This document shows, in pieces, positions 1-13,285 of a stretch of DNA of 64,000 nt. Location: the NCBI GenBank assembly GCA_016802295.1, contig JAESIW010000031.1, forward strand, positions 122,251 through 186,250, given 5' to 3'. The DNA comes from Brachionus rotundiformis (lineage: Eukaryota; Rotifera; Eurotatoria; Ploima; Brachionidae). The stretch's first letter is position 1; each line of letters begins with the position of its first letter. The translations under genes were made by a program, and so were the position numbers. Below the pieces are notes generated by a model, which saw nothing but the letters and a program-made list of their open reading frames with translations, was not told the origin of the DNA and ran no database searches.

Positions 1-243
1 AAACTTGTAAAATTTATATAAATTGTTTTTTAATTTATTCTTTCATAGGTTTTTTGTTGAATTTTTCAATGCTTTGAATCCACTTTTTACATGTGACATT
101 GTCTGAATCAATTCTTTAATTATGCTTTTTACAGGTGAACAAATTTTTTTAAATAGAGTTAAGGTAAACATACCTTAATTTTCATAAAATAAAATTTAAT
201 CATAAAATTGGTTAAATTTAATTGTTGTTAGGAAATTGCTTGA
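1..243 (+). CDS. 3' end of an unidentified gene (partial)
   Basis: Four short pieces join in frame by GT-AG introns: 1-6, 49-92, 135-163 and 232-243 (TGA). The introns are 42, 42 and 68 nt, the normal size in this window, and all phases agree. The product ends FFVEFFNALNPLF, then TCEQIFLNRVKEIA. The peptide looks protein-like (hydrophobic and aromatic residues followed by an amphipathic end), but I do not recognise the family. The rest of the gene lies left of the window. It converges on the minus-strand macroglobulin gene, whose stop is at 427. The main doubt is that the pieces are very short and the window is AT-rich, so chance splice sites are common. Confidence 0.4.
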
Positions 244-426
244 GGATCTTTTTGTTCTTCTGTGGTACCATTATTTGGCATTTGGTTCGAAGACGAATAA
301 AAATCACCAACAAAAAATATTTTGAAATGAAAGCTAAAGTATTATAGACTTTTTATTTAAAAATTTTTAAAAAATACTTAAAAAAATTAAAATTTCAATT
401 TTGGATAAACCATTTGTTTAAAATAT

Positions 427-3400
427 TTAATATTCAAAAAAAATATCATGTTCAGTATCAATATTGTAGTAGTCATATACCTTTACTACAACAGGCTGTA
501 AGTTATTCACTGAAAGAGTGTTGTACATTTTCCAATTAATACAAGTCCAATTAAATTCCAATTTATCCAGATAAAACGCCACTTTGGTCTTGTCAGGACT
601 TAGCTCGGCCAATTTAATCAGTGAATTTTGAGATAATAAATCATCAAGATCAGTTTTGTGAACCTCAAAGCCAGCAAACAGTTCCGATTCAATTACGACC
701 ATACCAGTTTCATTGGAACTTCTTGCACAAGTCTCGATGCCCAGAACACGCTCATTTTTAGTTTTGAATTTTTGACTTATTTCAAAAATGCGATTTGTTT
801 TTTCAGGCACTTTTACCAAATTGTACTTTTTGACAAGTTGTATCAAAACAGAACCATATCCGGTAGTTTCAACTTGCAGCACACCAGCACATTTTGGCAA
901 ACTAATATGTTGCAAAATAAGAATATTCTCATCATTTATAGTTAAATTTTTTAAATTTTCATTATCCAAATTGATTGATACAGACACCAAATTTTTTTCA
1001 GCAAATTTACTTTTTGAAGCAAATTCAGACAAAGCTTGAAGAGCTAAAACTGTGTTTTGTGTACTTGAATATGAACCAAGTGAATTGCTTTTGGAAACCA
1101 AAATTTTAGCAATTCGAGCAGACTCGTCCATGTTAGCTCTTAGAAGATTGGTCAATAGCCAATAACAAGCCGCCTCAATGTCCGAAGACTCACTTTCCTC
1201 ATCAATAAAAATGCCATTGAGCTGTCTTTTATTCAATTTTGTTTCCATCAATTCAAAAGTTAAATTGGCATTTTTGTTTCTGGCCAAATTTAAAGCATAT
1301 GAAATAAGGCTCATGGCATACGAATCATTTTTTGCCAAAAGAATGCTCTTTTCCAAATAATTAACTGCTTTTTTAATTGATTTCATTATGGGTCTGGTAA
1401 CCAGATCTGACTCAAGTAATGATATTGTAATGTAGGCAGTGATTTTTTGGTTGCTATTGACACCACCTTGCATGTCTTTATGTATCACTCTTCCTGGTTC
1501 ATCAAACGAGCCGTCTGTGCGCTGCTGTGCAACAATCCATTCAGCCGCCTTGCTAATCACATTTTGTTCAATGCTGACGAATTGGCTAGCTTGGGAAAAG
1601 GACTTGAGCACAAATGCAGTAAGCCATGTACTTCCAGAAGGATCCGATTCACCAAAAGCACTGAAAGACCCATCTTTACGAGCATATTTCAGCTCATTTT
1701 GGTATCCGTACACAATATTTTCTTTGGCTTTTTCAATCAATCTGTCCAAATTGGCTACTTTTCTTGATCCCAAAGAGTACAAATATTTTAAAGCATAGAT
1801 GTTTGGTGTTAGATCAAGCATGTTTTGTTCACCACAACCATACGGTCTGGTTATCAATTTGTTCAAATTGTTGAATGCTGTGCCAAGAAAATCACCAATA
1901 AATTGAAGATGGCACGATTCAGATTGGTTAACAACATTTTTTGGCAGGACTATTTCTTCAGTCATGCTATGGCTAGTATTGTCTAAATTGATCAGAGTTG
2001 AATTTACATCAGACTGTTCCAGACCTTCAGCTTTAACCTTTATAAACCTCTGCTCGGTGTCACCAGCGAATTTGCATACAGCTCTAGAACTTATTTTGAG
2101 AAGACCTATTTTTTGTGGTGATATAACAAATTGAGCGGTTTTTCCTTGTCCAGCAGGAATTAAGTCAATCAAATGAACCATGTTTGTGTCAATTGGTAGA
2201 CCGTTGGCTGTCTTAAAATCATCAGTTTTCAAAAATTCAATCGAAACATTTTCCAGATCAAAATCAAAATAGTTAAAAACAACTACTTTAAGTGACAGTG
2301 TTTCACCTCTGGTCATGCTTTTGGGCAAGACCATTGAAACAAAAAATGGTTTAAATGTAGTTATCTATTTTATTAAAATAATGAAGTTTTATCTTTATAA
2401 TTTCGATTGAAAAAAGTACCTGGGTTTTATTTGCTATGGCCAATCCGTATTGTTGGTTCAAAGAAAATCCTGAAACTATCCAACTAGTAATTGTGTCTGG
2501 TATAATAGATGAAATGGTAAAATTCTCATTTTCTCTGAAAAAATAAACATAAAATCACACAACAACAAAAAAAATTATTAAAATAACAGATACCCATTTT
2601 TATAGGTGTCCCATATCCAAATTTCCCTAAAATCTTTCCTGATTTGATCGCTGCCAGTGATGGATGCACCATCACTTTCTCCTTTAAAGACTACGTTTTC
2701 AAGAGGCATACTTTGATAAACCGGATAAATTTCTAATTTTGTGAAAAGTTAGATCTATCATCTTAATAAAATTAGATAACAATTAGATATACCTTTAAAA
2801 GTTGAATTTAAGCCTTCCAAATTAGAAAATACCACAAGTCCTTCATTCTTAATTTTTTATTAATTAATTTTTAATTTTTAAAATATTATCTTTTTATTTT
2901 ATTACGTTCAAATCTAGCAAAGCTTTTGATCTTTCCCAAAATCCAGGAAAATATCTCTTAATAAAAACCGCTTCCATTTCAAAATTCCTCGATTGAAAAT
3001 AAGGATTTAATTTAAGTTGGTTAATCTGTTGGTCAAATTGGCTTTGAGTCAACTCATTAGTCTCTTGAACCAGCTCCAAACTTTTGTCAATAATACACAA
3101 AGATATGTACGAATAATCTCTGGTATTCATGGTCAAATCAACCAGATCTCCAGGTCTAACCATGTCCGAGACAAATGACAAATTGAGCTAAAATAAAAAT
3201 TAAATTAAAAAATAAATAACAATTTAGATTTTATTATTATTTTTTGTAAAACATATAATGAATAAATTACATAATTTTCAGTGTTTTGGGACAAATGAAA
3301 TTGATAAGTTGCCGTAGATATATTCTTATTTTCATCTAAATAATAGACAACAAGGCTCGAAAATGGCCCGTATCTACTATCTACTTGTATTTGTATATCT

Positions 3401-5639
3401 TTTTCGTCACATAGCTCAAAAATTTGGTGTTCAACTACTGCTAGTCTGGACAATACCTTTATAAAAAATTAAACCCAAAGATATTTGATTAATTTTCAAT
3501 AAAATTCAGATTCAGAATTAGCAAAATATCTTATATGAAATAAATTTGATTAATTTTTAAAAATTACCAAATATCGAGCAATTGAGCACTCTTGGTCAGA
3601 TAAAAGTTTTGAAATTCTAAATTTTAACACAGACTGTATCGTAATAGGATCATTCACGTTGACCAATTCAATCTTCAATGGATCAATTGATGCTATTGTT
3701 GGCATATCAGTAATTAAAGGCCTATCATTATCATCATCTCTTTTTTGGAACAGATAAATTCTTGATACTTGCTTTTTGGCATCTGTCGGACAAATCTAAC
3801 AAATATGATAGGAAAAAAATCGTCTTAATCTTTATTTGGTAGAATATTTACCAAGATTTCAATAAAATTTATATTTTCATCAAAAACTTGGAAGTCTATT
3901 TTGGCTGAGCCATCCAAGTCTGTTTGAAAAAAAGTGGTCTCTTCTGATTCAGCTTGGCTTGAATAGTTAAATTTTTGTCTAAAAGTGATTTGAAAATTCT
4001 TGTTCGAATATGGTTTGCCGCCAAATGCCCAAGTGGCTCTCACCTTTAGACAAAATAAGTATGTATAGTATATTTTTAAAGAGAATTATCTACTTTAAGA
4101 GTATTTGTTTTATTCAGTTCGAATTGGTACAAATCACTACTGATGTAATACTCGGTCTCGATCAAATTAAGTATTATGGTTTCACTGATATTTTCAGCAG
4201 AGTATTTATCTATAAATGTTACTACTGCACTATAATAGCCTCTAATATTATCTAGATTTAATTCTTCTGTAAAATTAAGCTTTCCATTAACCATCTTAAC
4301 ACATAAAATAATTAAGTATGCACATTCTCTAAAAAAAATTACTTTATATGAAAAAATTTTTTCATCAATTGGTTTTTTGGGCTCAATATAATAATTTTCT
4401 TGTAAATGAATTTGAACAGTACCATCAGCTCCTTTTCCATAAGTGTATCTAAACAGATTATTTTGTTTGTACTAAATTTATAAAGATATAATGTATAAAC
4501 CTGGCTGAAATTTGTCCCTCCAAAACTGGCTTAGATCTTATTAGGAATTCATTTATGTCCACTTGAAGTGAAATTTTTGGCAACACTTTTTAAAAATTGA
4601 ATAAATCTTTTACATATTTTTTCTTTTTTAATTTTACCATATTCTTTTACCAAAAAATCTTTGATGTATTCCTCAGACTTGAAGAATTTGAGTTATTAAA
4701 TTTATATAAAAATTAAAATATTACATTTATTTGTAATTTAATCTTCCAGGTGCCGAATATCGGCTTATTTGTCAATTGAAAATATAATCCATCAATCAGT
4801 CCTTAAATAATTTAAGATAGAAGTAAAGACATTAAATGCATTATTTTGATTAAAAATTTTCTATTATTATTACCTGTTACAAAATTCATATCTAAATTTT
4901 GCTGAACGTAGTTACCTCTGGGATCCTTAAAATTAATCAAAATTAATGGTGAAAAATATTTTGTTAATAAAAATATACAATTATGAATATTGAAGCATTT
5001 TTGTAATTAGATGGTTTTAAGGATGAATCAATTGATACTATACGAATTTTCACTTTAATAAAATTAAATTAAACAAAAATTTAAATATATATAGAGACGA
5101 AATACCTTTGTCAGATTCACGATAAAGTGATTTATCTGTAATTATGTAAAATCCATTTGTGTTCTCTTTGCATCGTATGTCCAAATTGGATTTTGTAAAT
5201 TTTATCTCATCAGACTGATCGATTAGATCAACTGTAAGGTTTAATTTCTTTTTCCGCAATGTTTCAGGTAACTTTTTTTTCCTAAATTAAATTTTCAATA
5301 AATAATTTTTCAATAATTACTGAAAAATCTATTTTCATTATTGAGTTAGAGTCGATTCTTTCAACTATCTCAAATTTGTTTGTAGATTCTATTGTGTCCA
5401 TTATTGTCAGCTTCAATTTGTTGTTACCAACTAGATTTTGATCCAGCAAATCAACCAAAACTGACTGTGAAGATGAGTCTTCACAGAGCCATTCGTGAGG
5501 AGTCATTATCAAAATAGACCTTTTTATTTAAATTTAATGAATAAATGGATCCAAAGATCTAAATTTACTCTTGGCATTGATAGACCTGAAAATGAAGCAG
5601 AAGATAAAAGGTCCACTTAAAATACTGGCTAAATATCAT
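427..5639 (-). CDS. Alpha-2-macroglobulin / thioester-containing (TEP-like) secreted protein
   Basis: A large secreted protein of the A2M/C3/TEP family; members trap proteases or tag foreign surfaces through an internal thioester. The thioester motif GCGEQ lies at 1825-1839, preceded by RPY and followed by NML, as in the family. Just upstream are the family segments PDTITSW (exon near 2420-2536), KPFFVSMVLP at the start of the 427-2364 exon, and an FREIWIWD stretch near 2610. After the motif come the alpha-helical thioester domain and the C-terminal receptor-binding domain, ending IFFEY. The first exon opens at 5639 with a hydrophobic signal-like peptide (MIFSQYFKWTFYLLL), spliced to the macroglobulin MG1 start at about 5519. 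At least ten small exons cover 2400-5570. The bait region was not located. The family call is firm; the choice between A2M, CD109 and TEP is open. Confidence 0.9.
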
Positions 5640-6620
5640 GTTTAAATTCTTATTTTAGAGAAAAAAAATTAAAATTAAAATTTTATAGTTAAATTTTAGT
5701 TAAAAATAACTAAAATTGTTTATTAATTGAATAAACTATTTAGACTAACAAAATAATTTCATGATATTAACCTTGAGTTTTAATGAAAAATAAATTTTAA
5801 GTGTCATATTATTTGAATTATCTATTTAAATTTGAATATTTTTCTCATGGAATTTGTTTAATTTCATTGCCGAAATGATGATTATTTAAACATTAACGTA
5901 ATTTTTAAATATCAAATCTGATAAACAAAAAATAACAAACTAGATATTCAAATGTATTTTTTATTGATCTAAATCCCAAAGCTATCTAATGACAATTTAA
6001 ATGTGTTTTTAGAGAATCTGAATCGAAAAAAATAATAAAATTATGCCTAATGTTTTAAACCAAGCTATATTTATAGGCTTAGGAAAAAAATAAAAATAAT
6101 TAATAAAAAATTTTGTGAATAACAAATTTTATGAATTTATACTTTTCTCTTAAGATTTATCTTTGAATCATTTCCCTTTTTTTAAATAATTTATATTCAT
6201 TTTTCTAATAGAATTTTTACTGATCAATAAAAAACCATTTTCGAGGTATTTTATCCAATTTTTATTATTATTTATAGTTATATATCCTAAAGACAAGACA
6301 GAAAGTTTAATGTAGGCAAGTTGAATTTAAAATTTATCTTAAGAGATCATGATACTTCAATTGAATAAATACACATTTCATTAAAACTTTATCACTAAAT
6401 GTCAGTCATTTTTATTTAACCCACAATCTTTTTTACTTAAATGATTCATTTTATTTATCTTAAATTTTTTGATGTTCAATTCTTAATCAGATAAAAAAAT
6501 ATCACTCACATAGCAAGAGTTAAGTATAAATTTATTGACTACTTAGATTTAAACAGATAAAAAAATTTTATTAAATAAAATTTTCAAGTCTAAAATACTA
6601 ATTGACTAAAATATAATTAT
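5640..6620. other. Intergenic, AT-rich, nothing recognised
   Basis: It lies between the 5' end of the macroglobulin gene and the 3' end of AMT, both on the minus strand. It therefore should hold the macroglobulin promoter and the AMT 3' UTR. I see no coding stretch, repeat or structured RNA here. Confidence 0.6.
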
Positions 6621-7850
6621 TTAAATTTGGTAATAATGTGTGGGAACAAAAGGAAGTTTGACAACTTCAGCTTGATACTGCTTTTTTCTAACTTCAACCA
6701 TCATCTTGGTACCTGGTTTAGACAAGCTTGTTTGAATGTAAGCCATAGAGATGTTTTGCTTTAACATGGGACTCAAGCATCCACTGGTAACTTCGCCAAT
6801 TTCGGTTTGATCATTGTCAAATATTTTGGCATGCTGACGAGCTGATGGACCAGAAGTGATAAGCTTGAAGCCGACTCGTCTTTTGGACGGCTTTTCTTTA
6901 AGTTGTTTTAAAATTATATCTGCACCAGGAAAATTTTTTTCCTCGCGTCTTCTCTTATGAATGGTCCAGGCTAGGCCGGCCTCAACTGGGGTAGTTGTGT
7001 CATCAATGTCATTTCCGTACAAGCAAAGACCAGCTTCTAATCTAAGCGTATCGCGAGCACCCAAACCAGCTAGTTTACATGTTTCACCATTTTGTAACGC
7101 TAACAAGCGATCAGCAAGCTCAGCAGTTCGCTCAATTGGAACTGAAATCTCAACACCGTCCTCACCAGTGTAGCCACAGCGGGTTATCCTACAGTTTTCA
7201 ATATCGAAAACCTTTCCCTCTGTGGTATTCATGAATGCAAATTTATTCAGATCAAAGTTTACACATTGCTGTAAAAGTTGGTGCATTGCTGGTCCCTGTA
7301 GTGCGAGCAAACCTCTATCTTCAATCTTTTCAAGAGTTACATCAAAGCCCTTTGACTTAAACTCTTGCTCAGCATTTTTCATATGAGCAAAGTCTTTTTC
7401 GGCACAACCAGCATTAGAAACAACATAAAGATAATCTTTTGATGTGTTGGACACAATCAGATCATCGATAATACCACCATTGCTAGTTGTAAACACACTT
7501 AAAGTTCCAGAATCTGGTTTAAGGCCTGCTACATCGCTCACAATCAAGCTTTCGAAAAACTTGAATCTATCTTTGCCATGCACTTTAGTCTGCATCATGT
7601 GGCTCACGTCAAACAGACTGCATTTGGTACGGGTATGCATATGAGACTCTTGAATACTAAGGTCCTTGTACTGGACCGGCATTAACCAACCGGCAAAGTC
7701 GACTATTTTGCCACCATTACTCAGGTGAAAGTCGTATAAACATGTCTTTTGAGGTGAGTTTGCAGTAGATGATGCCAAATGTTTGTACGGGTTGATATTA
7801 ATTTTGCCTAAACTTTTAAATAGCTTATTCAGTGATTTATTTGCATTCAT
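6621..7850 (-). CDS. AMT: Aminomethyltransferase, glycine cleavage system T-protein, mitochondrial
   Basis: The T-protein of the glycine cleavage system takes the aminomethyl group from the lipoyl H-protein and, with tetrahydrofolate, releases ammonia and makes 5,10-methylene-THF in mitochondria. It is a single intronless ORF of 409 aa, the usual length. It opens with a basic, hydroxylated leader (MNANKSLNKLFKSLGKI) that fits a mitochondrial presequence. Family blocks follow in order: FHLSNGGKIVDFAGWLMPVQY, then CSLFDVSHMMQ, TRCGYTGEDGVEIS and LGARDTLRLEAGLCLYGND, then a C-terminal GCVT barrel domain with EIGEVTSGCLSPML. The intact frame and all blocks indicate a functional gene. An intronless gene is unusual next to its many-exon neighbours, but the leader and the lack of decay argue against a processed pseudogene. 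Confidence 0.96.
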   Translation of the reverse strand: MNANKSLNKLFKSLGKININPYKHLASSTANSPQKTCLYDFHLSNGGKIVDFAGWLMPVQYKDLSIQESHMHTRTKCSLFDVSHMMQTKVHGKDRFKFFESLIVSDVAGLKPDSGTLSVFTTSNGGIIDDLIVSNTSKDYLYVVSNAGCAEKDFAHMKNAEQEFKSKGFDVTLEKIEDRGLLALQGPAMHQLLQQCVNFDLNKFAFMNTTEGKVFDIENCRITRCGYTGEDGVEISVPIERTAELADRLLALQNGETCKLAGLGARDTLRLEAGLCLYGNDIDDTTTPVEAGLAWTIHKRRREEKNFPGADIILKQLKEKPSKRRVGFKLITSGPSARQHAKIFDNDQTEIGEVTSGCLSPMLKQNISMAYIQTSLSKPGTKMMVEVRKKQYQAEVVKLPFVPTHYYQI

Positions 7851-9041
7851 TTTAAAAAATTATGATGATTTAAAAAAAATTTTATTTGAATTTTTTTGCA
7901 ATTATTTAAAAATAAAAAAAAAAAGGTATGAAGCTTTTATTGTAAAAATTTCAAGGCGTCTTGGGGCTTGATAAGATTTTTTATTTATCTTTGTTTTAAT
8001 TCAAGTGTTGAATCAAAATTTTGGTAGAAATTTTTCCCAGGCGTTAAATTTTAAATCTTTAATGGATTAAAAATTTGCTCAATAGAATAAAATTTAAATT
8101 GATTTAATTTTTTTAATTGATAAACTAAATAAGCCTATTGCAGGGGATAAATTTTGCACAAGCCTGGACCTAACATAGATTGACGCATTCTCATTTTGAA
8201 GCAGTCAATTTTCTCACAGATAAACCCATTCAATCTTGCCCTATTTAAAGACAAATATCCAAAAAATATATTATTTTTTCAATATCAATTTTGTTAAATT
8301 TATCAAAAAAAATTATAATCTGATGTTAAGCATTTTTTGAATATAAAGGCCTATTTACGGTCTGGTAAGTCCTAGTTCAAGATAGTGATTTTAAGTGTCT
8401 ATTTTTTATGTGTCACATATTGATTAAGTGATTGATATATTTGTCGAACTAAATTTACTATTTATCGCTCATGATCCTCTAATATCCTCCTTAAATAGAG
8501 CTGAAAGTACATCGATCATTTTTGACCAAAAGTTAAGTTAGTTTTGCAACATGCATAACAAAAAATTATAATGCATGCATTTTATGCTGAATAAATTTAA
8601 AAGAAACGAGTGCACGCATTGGTAGTTAAGAGAATCAATAATTTGTCTACCACGCATTCATGTGATTCAGCTCACGCTCACTCACACTAGTACACGGCTT
8701 GAAATTCAACGAAGGCATACTTTAAACCCTTTAGAACATATCTTAGCTAAAAATTTTCAACTTCGCATATTCGTTCTCTTTTCATAATAGATACATTTTT
8801 AAATTATTATATATTCATATTTTTCCATTCATTTACAAATATAAAATTTTACAAAAATCCATCACTTTTCTCATTGCTAGAACAAAACGAAACAAAAAAA
8901 ACATAAAAGACAAATAGCACGTGTGCGTGCCTGGTCACTGTTACTCTTTTTTTCTTATTTAGAACTCAAAATATTTAATAAAAATATTTTTTAGTAAAAA
9001 TTATAGTTTTTTTTTTGTGTGTGGAACATGTGTTTTAAGAA
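7851..9041. promoter_or_regulatory. Divergent intergenic region between AMT and the nucleoporin gene
   Basis: A shared upstream region of about 1.2 kb for AMT (-) and the NUP153-like gene (+). The half nearest the nucleoporin (8500-8950) is less AT-rich, with GCATGCAT, repeated CTCAC words and one CACGTG palindrome at 8918-8923. No TATA position or factor site can be asserted from sequence alone. No coding stretch was found. Confidence 0.4.
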
Positions 9042-12000
9042 ATGCTGAACGACTCGACCCAAACGCCTGCTCTTGGACTATTTAAGTCCAACAGCTTAAC
9101 GCCAGGCACAAAGTTTGACTTGACCATGCCGGCCAAGATCGTGCAACTTGACTACAACGAAGCCTCGTTTAAAAAAATACTTAATCAAGACAAATTAGTG
9201 TTCGAATTTTCGAATCCGATAAAAATAGCAATGAAGATTGACTTGGACAAAGTGGGCAAAAATCCAGCACCACGGACCCACGTGATCCTGGTCGACCAGG
9301 CGCCCTATTCGGTCTTCAAATCGGTCAAGTCACAAGAACGCACTCTCCAAGAACAAGTAAAAACCTATTTACTTATTCATCTTTAATAAATATTTATAAA
9401 ACTATTCTTTTATTTTACTTTAATTAAACTAATAAAAACATAATATGAAAAAAAATTGTTATTTTTTACTTAACTGATCTAATTGTAGTCTGGCAGCAAG
9501 CTGGTTGTTCTAAATTCAAACCGTAGCCATCCGTACAACAACTCAATACGGCCGAGTGATCTGCGAAATGCACCACAAGCAGATAAACTCAAACAGATGG
9601 AGTTGACTGTGGAACCAACAGGCGACAAAGCCGGTAGCATCACAGACGAGCCTGCTCAAACTAGCGAGTCAAGTGTACCTCAAGCAGGTACTAAGATTAG
9701 CCGTAACTGCAGCAGCAATGCCGTACTAGCTCAATTAAAAAGCATTGGACCTTCTTTTAGGTCAATTTTTGTCCGACCAAAAAATACCAAGCATATAGGT
9801 CAGTTTTTATATGCGCCATTTGGTAAAGTTGCTTATGATTACTTTTGTTGTAGATTTGTCAAATTTTAGCGCATTGACCGGTGGTCTGGCGAAAAAGAAC
9901 AGCTCAAAAGCGGCCACTTTTGACTACAAGGAGTTGTTAAAGCAAAGCTATATGGCAAAAAGCCTAGACAATCCTTTAGATGAGCACATTATACGAACAT
10001 TGCCAATGCCAACTGAGCTCAAAGTTAACCAGAGTGTTGACGATTATTTTAAGTTGTCCAATACACAAGAAAGTAAGTTTCTAAGGATATTATTGCAAAA
10101 AAATGCTCAAATTTAACTTAACAAATGATCAGATATTTAAAATTTGAAAAAAAAAATTATTTTAAATTTATTTTTTAAATTAAAATTTTTTCTAAGATTA
10201 TTCACTGAATAAAGAATCCTATTCGAAAAAAGAGTCACACATAGACCATCTACCTCAGACAGAAAAATGGACTTGTATGGTATGCTTATCAAAGCACTTG
10301 AAAAAAGTCGACATATGCTCAATATGTGGCTCTTCTCGTCCCAAATTAGTGCCAAATAATTGTTCAAAAAACATTTCATTTAGTAAACCGGTATCCAAGA
10401 CAAGCCCTAGGTGTTCGCTAATAGATAGACAATCAATTGATTCTAAACCTCATAAATCCGATGAAATAATATCACTACTCGAAAACGACGACTATTACTA
10501 TAAAAAATTTATGTTTACGTCAAAACCCAATCCGTACATTAAAAAATGGACTTGTCAACACTGTAATTACTCAAATGATAGTCTGAAAATTGTCTGTATA
10601 AATTGTAGATGGGTCAAAACAGCACCGGTCAAGACTAAACAAGGAATAAATTTAAATGAAACCATAAAACCTCCTTCCATATCCCAGTTGAACAGTTCCA
10701 CAGAGTGGGAGTCGCCGATCAAAAAAAGCAAATCAAGTGAAGAGCCAGATGGTCAGAAAGAATCACTGGCAAGCATTTTTTCCAAAACTAACACCAATAA
10801 ATGGAGCTGTGCTACTTGTCTTGTGAGTAATGACCAATTTTCAAGCAAATGTGTGTCTTGTGGAGAGGCCAAAACTGGTAAAAAAGAAGAGAATAAGCCC
10901 AAAGAGCCAGAGGGTCAGAAAGAATCACTGGCAAGCATTTTTTCCAAGACAAACACCAATAAGTGGAGCTGTGCTACTTGTTTTGTGAGTAATGACCAAT
11001 TTTCAAGCAAATGTGTGTCTTGTGGAGAGGCCAAGTCTGGTAAAAAAGAAGAGAATAAAGAAATTGTTGGATCTAAATTTGTTCCGGGTATGATTAGCTT
11101 CGGTTCATCTGCAAGTGAATCCTCGGCGTCAAAGCCGAGCTTTAAGAGCACCTTTGGTGTCACAAATTTAGGAGTGTCAGCTGGATTTTCTTTCAAGCCT
11201 ATTACAGAAACAAAAGTTCCATCTGAATCAAAAAATGTGGGAAAAGATAAAGAAGCCAATACCGACCAGAGTTTGTTTAAATTTGTCCCGTTTGATAAGA
11301 AAAAGCCTGAGGATACAGAAACCCTGTTGTCCAAAGCAAATGATAAATCAACAGCATTTTCTCCATTTACCCAAAGTGGTGATTCAACACCTAAAAGGGA
11401 TTCGACCACTTTGTCTAATAAAGATGTACCACAATCATCAGATTTTAGTTTTGGCAATAAATCAAGCTCTTTCCAAGCGAATTCAATTTCTTTCAAAACT
11501 ACCACAGATTCTTTTGGTAAAGACCTGAATTCAAACAGTTCCCAATTGTTTGGTTCATCCCAGTCTACAAAATTACCACAAGACAAAACAAATGAGACTT
11601 TCACAAGTCTTTTTGGTTCAACCCAATCAACAAAATTACCACAAGACAAAACAAATGAGACTTCCACAAGTCTTTTTGGCAAAGACCAAAATACAACCAG
11701 TTCCCAATTGTTTGGTTCATCCCAGTCTACAAAATTACCACAAGACAAAACAAATGAGACTTCCACAAGTCTTTTTGGCAAAGACCAAAATACAACCAGT
11801 TCCCAATTGTTTGGTTCATCCCAGTCTACAAAATTACCACAAGATAATACAAAAGAGACCATCCAAAGCATCAATTCATCTTCTTTATTTTCAAATACTT
11901 TGCCAAGCCAAATTCCTAATTCTATTTCGCAGACAAATCAGACTTATGCTTCGTCAGGATTCCAATTATCTGGCAGCAATTTGAACACAGATGTCCAACA

Positions 12001-13144
12001 AAACGAAAATAAAGATTCAAATAGCAAATTATTTGGTACGTCTAGTTTGGCATTTGGTTCAGATAAAAAAGTTGATTTGTATGGCAAAGTTGGCTCTAAT
12101 GAAACAAGCTTTAATAGTTCAGTCAAAGAAACTACGCCTAAAATGACCACTGGCATATTTGGCCAAGAGCTTAACACATCTGTATCTGGCACAGAAGGAG
12201 TTAAGTCATTTATCAATGGAGGCAATACATCTGATTCGGCTAAACCAGCCGCCAATCAATTTGGTTTAGCTAACAATGACAAAAAGGAGACAAATATCTT
12301 TCCATCATTTGGCACCCTGAACTCAAACAACACATCAACACCTCTCGGCTCTGTCTCTGCAACTGGTCTATTTGGTGCCCAAATTTTAGAAAATAAGCCC
12401 ACCATCTCATTCGGATCAAATGGCGGTTTGTTCAGCAGCTCGGCCAATGCGGCAAGTTCTCCATTTGGCTCAGTGGCCAAAAGCAGCGAAACAATTTCAT
12501 CCGCCCCCTCTAATCAGATTAGCTTTGGTCTAATGACCAAGCCGGCACAGGAAAATGGAAACATTTCAAACCAACAGCAAACAGGTCTATTTGGACCTAA
12601 TAGCTCTCCATTTGGTCAAATCAAGCCCGATGACAAGACCAGTTTGTTCAAAAATGGCGATAACAAAAATTCAACCGACTCACCATTTGCCAACCAATCG
12701 ACTACCAACCAGTCCAACCCGTTCAATTTTGCTTCAACGCCGACCTTAAATAAATCAAATCTGTCCCCATTTGGATCAACTGTTTCGACCAACACAACAC
12801 TATTTCCAACACCTGATGTAAGTAAACAAAAAAATTCACTTTTCGGCTCCGAGTCGACTGGCAAACGACCATTTTTTGGTGACACAAGTCCCAATATATC
12901 GTTCCAAAGTGATATAACACCGTCTAATTCGAACAAACCAGCATTCGGTTTTTCCAATCAAAACAACTTTGGACTCAATGGTCAAGCCAACAATCAAGGA
13001 TTTAATTTTGATAATTCTCAGCAATTAAGTTTTAACTTTGGTGTATCCAATTCGAATGATATTATACAATTTACCGGTTCGAATGAACAACCAAGAGGAG
13101 TAGAAACAAGGCGAGTAGCCAAGGGCAGAAGACGGCTTAGATAA
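9042..13144 (+). CDS. NUP153: NUP153-like FG nucleoporin with four RanBP2-type zinc fingers
   Basis: A nuclear-basket nucleoporin; the family binds Ran through its zinc fingers and import receptors through FG repeats. Exons are 9042-9356, 9489-9798, 9854-10072 and 10197-13144 (phases agree; 1263 aa). Four fingers of the form W-x-C-x2-C-x10-C-x2-C lie near residues 306-326, 399-418, 484-503 and 538-557. From about 570 on there is a long low-complexity region rich in S, T, N and Q, with many FG, LFG and PFG motifs. The tail ends TRRVAKGRRRLR, resembling the basic NUP153 C-terminus. The N-terminal 280 residues are not clearly similar to vertebrate NUP153. Fingers 3 and 4 are a near-exact tandem copy, and part of the FG region is a 99-bp tandem repeat. 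Another zinc-finger FG nucleoporin is the alternative. Start: the first ATG of exon 1. Confidence 0.85.
10751..11074 (+). repeat. 162-bp tandem duplication encoding zinc fingers 3 and 4
   Basis: Two adjacent 162-bp units begin with GGTCAGAAAGAATCACTGGC at 10751 and 10913. Each encodes 54 residues: one RanBP2-type finger plus its GKKEENK linker. They differ at only a handful of bases, far less than either differs from fingers 1 and 2, so the duplication is recent. Confidence 0.9.
11520..11850 (+). repeat. Tandem FG-repeat minisatellite inside the nucleoporin gene
   Basis: A 99-bp unit (33 residues, containing SSQLFGSSQSTKLPQDK and TSLFGKD) recurs with essentially no change at about 11671 and 11770. 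Shorter diverged units flank it on both sides. The unit length is a multiple of three, so copy number can change without breaking the frame. Confidence 0.88.
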
Positions 13145-13285
13145 CCATTATTAGATAACTCAACACAATTTACCGAGGACCGATTTAATTTTTAGTTTAT
13201 AAAAAATAATTTGCTTTTAAAAATTTTTTTATTTTTCTCTTTTTTTTTGTTGTTTATATATAAATATATATATATAATCCGAAGC

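Noticed and set aside
232..330. Minus-strand exon-like frame beyond the macroglobulin stop
   Set aside because: The macroglobulin already ends normally at 427, and this frame has no upstream partner. The plus-strand terminal exons explain part of the stretch better.
8918..8923. CACGTG E-box upstream of the nucleoporin gene
   Set aside because: A single 6-bp palindrome is expected by chance at this scale; no second site or spacing supports regulation by the bHLH-PAS protein encoded in this window.
10915..11874. Long antisense ORF over the nucleoporin gene (319 codons)
   Set aside because: It is a shadow of the low-complexity FG repeats on the other strand; its own repeats follow the 99-bp unit and it has no domain.
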